A stretch of 64,000 bases of DNA from CAJXMH01 sp040220135 (GTDB lineage Bacteria > Bacteroidota > Bacteroidia > Flavobacteriales_E > Vicingaceae): NCBI GenBank assembly GCA_040220135.1, contig JAVJTT010000006.1:248001-312000 (forward strand), given 5' to 3'. Of this stretch, positions 60,432 to 64,000 are shown piece by piece; within the stretch, counting starts at the first letter, position 1; each line of letters starts with the position of its first letter. The translations under genes and the position numbers were made by a program. The notes under the pieces are model-generated. The model was not told where the DNA came from, ran no database searches, and saw nothing but the letters and a program-made list of their open reading frames with translations.

Positions 60432-62270
60432 TTACTCTACCGTAACTGACTTTGCTAAGTTACGAGGCTGATCTACGTTACAGCCTCTCATTACGGCAAT
60501 GTGATAGGATAAAAGCTGCAGTGGAATTACCGAGATCAAAGGGTCAAGGAACTCGTCCGTTTCTGGTATTTCAATTACATGATCGGCCATCTCTTTGACC
60601 ATCTCGTCGCCCTCCGTAACAATTGCAATAATGTTTCCATTTCTTGCTTTTACTTCTTGAATATTGCTTACGACTTTTTCATAACTGCCTTTTCGAGTAG
60701 CGATTGCTACCACAGGCATGTCTTCGTCTATTAAAGCAATCGGACCATGTTTCATTTCGGCTGCAGGATAACCCTCAGCGTGGATGTAAGAAATCTCTTT
60801 TAACTTTAAGGCGCCTTCTAGAGCAACAGGGAAATTATATCCCCTTCCTAGGTACAAGAAGTTTCTAGCATCTTTATAAAGGTCTGAGATGTATTTAACT
60901 TTGTCGTTGGTTTTCAAAACTTGTTCAACTAGCTCGGGAATATGATTTAGTTGGTTTACTAAACTGTTATATCGGCTTTTGTTTATGCTTCCCTTTTTTT
61001 CTGCTAGGGATAAAGCCATGAGAGCTAAGATGGTAATTTGAGCCGTAAATGCTTTGGTTGAGGCAACACCAATCTCGGGCCCAGCATGAGTGTATGAACC
61101 TGCATCAGTAGCTCTTGCGATACTTGACCCAACTACATTGCAAATGCCGTAAATAGTCGCACCTTTCTTTTTGGCTATTTCTAAAGCCGCTAAAGTGTCG
61201 GCGGTTTCGCCCGATTGACTAATAGCGATTACGATGTCTTTTTCTGTAATAATTGGATTTCGATAGCGGAACTCAGAAGCATATTCTACTTCTACCGGAA
61301 TTCTGGCTACATCTTCGATCATGTATTCACCAACCAGAGCTGAATGCCAAGAGGTACCACAGGCAACGAAAATAATGCGTTCGGCATTTAAAAACTTGTT
61401 CTCGTACTCTTCAATGCCGCCTAAAGTAATCAGGTTGTTTTTTAGGTTCAGTCGTCCAAGTGTACTGTTGCGAATAGATTGTGGCTGCTCGTAAATCTCC
61501 TTCAGCATAAAATGCTCATAGCCTCCTTTTTCAATCGCTTCAAGATTCATTTCTAGTTCTTGAATGTAAGGCGTTATTGCTTGGTTTTTAATGTCTACTA
61601 TCTTGACATCTTTTCCTTTATCAAGTACGGCAATTTGCTGATCCTCGAGGTAAACTACATTTTTGGTATACTCAATAATAGGTGTGGCATCAGAGGCTAC
61701 AAAAAATTCACCTTCACCAATCCCAATTACTAGAGGGCTGCTATTTCTTGCGGCGATTAATCGATCGGGATTGTCTTTGTCTAAAATAACAATGGCATAA
61801 GCACCAATGACCTCATGTAAAGCAATTCTTACTGCTTCTTCTAAGGAAACACTCTCAGCTTCGCAGATATCCTCAATAAGGTGAATTAACACCTCTGTAT
61901 CTGTGTCACTTTCAAACTTGTGGCCTCTGTTTACAAGCTCCTTTTTTAAGCTACTGTAGTTTTCAATGATGCCATTGTGTATAATGGCATATTTTTTATT
62001 TCCACTTAAATGAGGGTGAGCGTTGGTGTCGTTTGGTGGCCCGTGAGTAGCCCATCTTGTGTGACCAATACCAGTATTCGCATCAAGCTGCTTGTCTGCG
62101 GCGAACTCTTCTAATTTACTTACTTTCCCCTTCTTTTTGTACAACTGTATGTCGCCATTTAAAAGCGCAACACCTGCGCTATCATAGCCTCTATACTCAA
62201 GTCGTTTTAATCCTTTTAAAATAATTGGATAAGCTTCTTTTTGCCCTACGTAAGCTACTATTCCACACAT
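60432..62270 (-). CDS. glmS: Glutamine--fructose-6-phosphate aminotransferase
   Basis: A 612-residue enzyme making glucosamine-6-phosphate for peptidoglycan and LPS. The N-terminal glutaminase begins MCGIVAYVG with nucleophile Cys at position 2 after Met removal; GHTRWATHGPPNDTNAHPH follows. Two SIS domains hold ACGTSWHSALVGEYMIED, SQSGETADTLAALE and GRGYNFPVALEGALKLKEISYIHAE. The C terminus NLAKSVTVE is normal. The leader shows no glmS ribozyme, which is expected only in Gram-positives. Confidence 0.97.
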   Translation of the reverse strand: MCGIVAYVGQKEAYPIILKGLKRLEYRGYDSAGVALLNGDIQLYKKKGKVSKLEEFAADKQLDANTGIGHTRWATHGPPNDTNAHPHLSGNKKYAIIHNGIIENYSSLKKELVNRGHKFESDTDTEVLIHLIEDICEAESVSLEEAVRIALHEVIGAYAIVILDKDNPDRLIAARNSSPLVIGIGEGEFFVASDATPIIEYTKNVVYLEDQQIAVLDKGKDVKIVDIKNQAITPYIQELEMNLEAIEKGGYEHFMLKEIYEQPQSIRNSTLGRLNLKNNLITLGGIEEYENKFLNAERIIFVACGTSWHSALVGEYMIEDVARIPVEVEYASEFRYRNPIITEKDIVIAISQSGETADTLAALEIAKKKGATIYGICNVVGSSIARATDAGSYTHAGPEIGVASTKAFTAQITILALMALSLAEKKGSINKSRYNSLVNQLNHIPELVEQVLKTNDKVKYISDLYKDARNFLYLGRGYNFPVALEGALKLKEISYIHAEGYPAAEMKHGPIALIDEDMPVVAIATRKGSYEKVVSNIQEVKARNGNIIAIVTEGDEMVKEMADHVIEIPETDEFLDPLISVIPLQLLSYHIAVMRGCNVDQPRNLAKSVTVE

Positions 62271-62273
62271 AAG

Positions 62274-63602
62274 TTATTGAGTGTTTGAAAAGTATAAATT
62301 TAACTTAATTCTTTCGTTTGCTTGTGTTGGCCCTAATAAAACTACACGTTCTGCTTTTATCGCTCCACCAGAAACAAGCACAGTTAATTCATCTTTAGAT
62401 TCTGTTCCACTTATTAAACCCTGAATATAGCGTGTAATATTAAAGGTATAATGTTGTTTACTTTCGTCAAAGTTTCCACCAAAATAGACTGAACCTTCAA
62501 AAAAGTCGGGAATAAACTGCAATTGATTATTCTCATCTTGTGCAGCTAAAACCAACTTTTCTGCTTTACCAAATTTGGCATAACTTCCATTTGCCACCGG
62601 AAGCTCTAATTCCGCTTTGTTTACGATCACATTTTCGGTTTTTAAGCCCTCTAGGCCAGGAAACTTGATACGTGTTTGTACGCCTCCCATTGCTTGCACA
62701 TAAGTAAAGGGTGGATCTTGGGAATTTTGCTGTAATACAGAACTTAATGCACCGTTTGTATAGTCATGTTCAAAAGTATTAAAGCGGGTACTGGAAGAGT
62801 TAATTGGAAAGTCTACAACTTTTTTAGTGCTATCACCCTGACTATTGGTGGCCGTGTAGTAGATGCTCATTTTCGTATTAGATGCTGTTAAGGCAAAGTA
62901 TAGGATAGATTTTTCATTATTGCTTAATGCGCTAGCTTGTGCGGCCTGTATTTTTAGTCCTTTGAAAAAGGAAGTGAAGTTAGTGTTGTTGTCTACAGCT
63001 GAAAGTCCTGATTGAGCTAAAATTTCATCTCCAATTGCCCGGTCCAATTTAATTCTCAATTGAGGTAAAACTTCTATGGTATCAATTTCTCCGCTAGCAT
63101 TCGGACTATTAATGATGAGGTTTTGGTTTACCCTAGGAATAAAAGTTCTATTTCCAGCAACATTCGAGATGGTCTGCGCAGAGTAATTGGAAGGGTAATC
63201 CTTATCGGAACTTAAAACTTCATCAATTCTGAATACTTCAAAAGTTTGTGGTACTGTGTCACCAAACATGCCATCGTATTCTAAACATAGCACAATAGAG
63301 TCTGTGCGAAAGGTTTCGTCATTTTCTCCAAAAACTACCGCATTGGAAGGAAGTAAGGGTTGTACATAGGTTGCGCTATGTGAAGTTCCAAAAACGGAGT
63401 CTTTGTAAACGCCAACAAGTCCGGTTGCGATTTGGTCTGCAAAAATAGAATCACCTTCAACTGTTCGGGCTGTTACCTGTAATGAATCGGTAAATTGGTT
63501 CGAAGAAGTGTCTTCTGCAAAATCTGGATTTAACTCACCTTCTTTTTTACAACCTTGAAGAATAATTAAAAAAGAAGCGGAAAGAAACAATACTTTCCGC
63601 AT
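62274..63602 (-). CDS. DUF4270 family lipoprotein
   Basis: A 442-residue lipoprotein. I choose the ATG giving MRKVLFLSASFLII with lipobox LQGC (Cys18); an in-frame ATG nine codons earlier (63629) is possible. The mature protein has DUF4270 features: DSLQVTARTVEGDSIFADQ, GVYKDSVFGTSHSATYVQ, DSIVLCLEYDGMFGD and VNKAELELPV. The family is Bacteroidota-specific and surface- or periplasm-located, with unknown function. It stands between the starch synthase gene and glmS, the usual order in this phylum. Confidence 0.9.
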   Translation of the reverse strand: MRKVLFLSASFLIILQGCKKEGELNPDFAEDTSSNQFTDSLQVTARTVEGDSIFADQIATGLVGVYKDSVFGTSHSATYVQPLLPSNAVVFGENDETFRTDSIVLCLEYDGMFGDTVPQTFEVFRIDEVLSSDKDYPSNYSAQTISNVAGNRTFIPRVNQNLIINSPNASGEIDTIEVLPQLRIKLDRAIGDEILAQSGLSAVDNNTNFTSFFKGLKIQAAQASALSNNEKSILYFALTASNTKMSIYYTATNSQGDSTKKVVDFPINSSSTRFNTFEHDYTNGALSSVLQQNSQDPPFTYVQAMGGVQTRIKFPGLEGLKTENVIVNKAELELPVANGSYAKFGKAEKLVLAAQDENNQLQFIPDFFEGSVYFGGNFDESKQHYTFNITRYIQGLISGTESKDELTVLVSGGAIKAERVVLLGPTQANERIKLNLYFSNTQ

Positions 63603-63633
63603 ACTTGTAAAAACGATATGTTTGTTCATAAAG

Positions 63634-64000
63634 CTACTCTGCCAATACTTCTTCTTCAACTAATACTTCATCGTAAAACTCATTGTAAGCATCAATGTAG
63701 TCTTCTCCTTGGTAATTCAAGACAGGACCTTCAATTTCACCTTCTAACTTTGCAGACTCTTTTGAGGCCAAGATAACCCCATCTGCCCAAGCCGCTGCAC
63801 CTTTGCATAAACTGCTATGTGAGGGATTCATAAAGCTTTTTAAATCCGCTTCACTAACTCCTTCCATCATTGCTTTTTTAGCGAAGTCATCATTTAAAGA
63901 ACCTTCAAAACAGTCGTTGTAGATTGAAGTGACAATCTTCGACTTTTCGAATAGAGGTTCATTTTTATAAGAAGTTTTCAAGTAAAGTGGAATTAAGCTA
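63634..64000 (-). CDS. Starch/glycogen synthase, C-terminal part, gene continues past window
   Basis: The frame is open to the window edge, and the codons before the first in-frame TTG (63979-63981) still fit the family (SLIPLYLKTSYKNEP). The conserved Bacteroidota short synthase pattern continues with KIVTSIYNDCFEGSLNDDFAKK, ADLKSFMNP, AAAWADGVILAS and GEDYIDAYNEFYDEVL. About 120 residues are visible of a protein normally near 270. It probably binds ADP-glucose, but the N-terminal catalytic part is outside. DUF4270 and glmS follow downstream. Confidence 0.85.
   Translation of the reverse strand, partial: SLIPLYLKTSYKNEPLFEKSKIVTSIYNDCFEGSLNDDFAKKAMMEGVSEADLKSFMNPSHSSLCKGAAAWADGVILASKESAKLEGEIEGPVLNYQGEDYIDAYNEFYDEVLVEEEVLAE

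Noticed and set aside
63634..64000. Starch synthase as a truncated gene
   Set aside because: The frame continues with family-like residues to the window edge, so the shortness is due to the window and not to a mutation.
1..64000. tRNA, rRNA, tmRNA, CRISPR array, phage or toxin-antitoxin modules
   Set aside because: No sequence supporting any of them was found in the intergenic regions I read; very short or diverged RNAs could still be missed.

Overview
The window comes from a member of the Bacteroidota, most likely a marine-type Flavobacteriales relative. Evidence: the gliding lipoprotein GldH, a type IX secretion (T9SS) cargo protein with a type A C-terminal signal and SprB repeats, an IPExxxVDY-family gene in the order acpP-fabF-rnc-IPExxxVDY-pyk, DUF4270 between starch synthase and glmS, RicT next to GldH and a class A PBP, and promoter-like TAnnTTTG boxes (the Bacteroidota -7 element). 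The DNA looks moderately AT-rich by eye (not computed). I found no rRNA, tRNA, CRISPR array, phage or complete insertion sequence. Several starts are TTG or GTG.

Layout. 1-6.3 kb: end of a DUF5777 barrel gene with a two-heme-site cytochrome c, two small conserved proteins, an ECF sigma factor with a one-TM anti-sigma/beta-barrel partner, and asd. 6.35-14.6 kb: two large secreted proteins (a 1768-residue lamin-tail repeat protein and a 905-residue SprB-repeat T9SS protein) converging on a shared terminator. 14.7-17.4 kb: FeS-type photolyase, DUF429 and beta-carotene hydroxylase. 17.4-33.8 kb: an accessory cell-surface glycan region. It holds an arylsulfotransferase-like lipoprotein flanked by a gene and a decayed copy of that gene's 3' end, a clan GH-A-type lipoprotein, and two convergent units: GT-C-type membrane protein / membrane protein / GT2 / GH16-like lipoprotein facing AlgJ-like / MBOAT (AlgI-like) / GT2 / GT-C-type. 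33.9-41.1 kb: a reverse-strand run holB-ricT-gldH-PBP1A-scoA-(four-helix-bundle cassette)-scoB. 41.2-46.7 kb: pgk, cvpA, a cyclophilin-pheS-ECF sigma-anti-sigma operon. 46.7-64 kb: another GT-C protein, M42 peptidase, SpoIIE-type phosphatase, the pyk to acpP cluster, nitroreductase, purN, dCMP deaminase, S41 protease, a Glu/Ala-rich lipoprotein, SodA, TM2 protein, glmS, DUF4270 and the 3' end of starch synthase.

How the genes fit together: most of the window is housekeeping in a conserved Bacteroidota order. The accessory part is the 17-34 kb glycan region. Its two convergent units appear to make, lipid-link and O-acetylate a surface polysaccharide. The GH16-like lipoprotein and the AlgJ-like protein that meet at the centre share a roughly 36-residue W...W module (two copies in one, one in the other), which suggests that they work on the same polymer or partner. 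The best candidates for something undescribed are that module and its locus, the four-helix-bundle cassette bounded by 21-bp inverted repeats inside the scoAB pair, and the Cys4 insertion in PBP1A.
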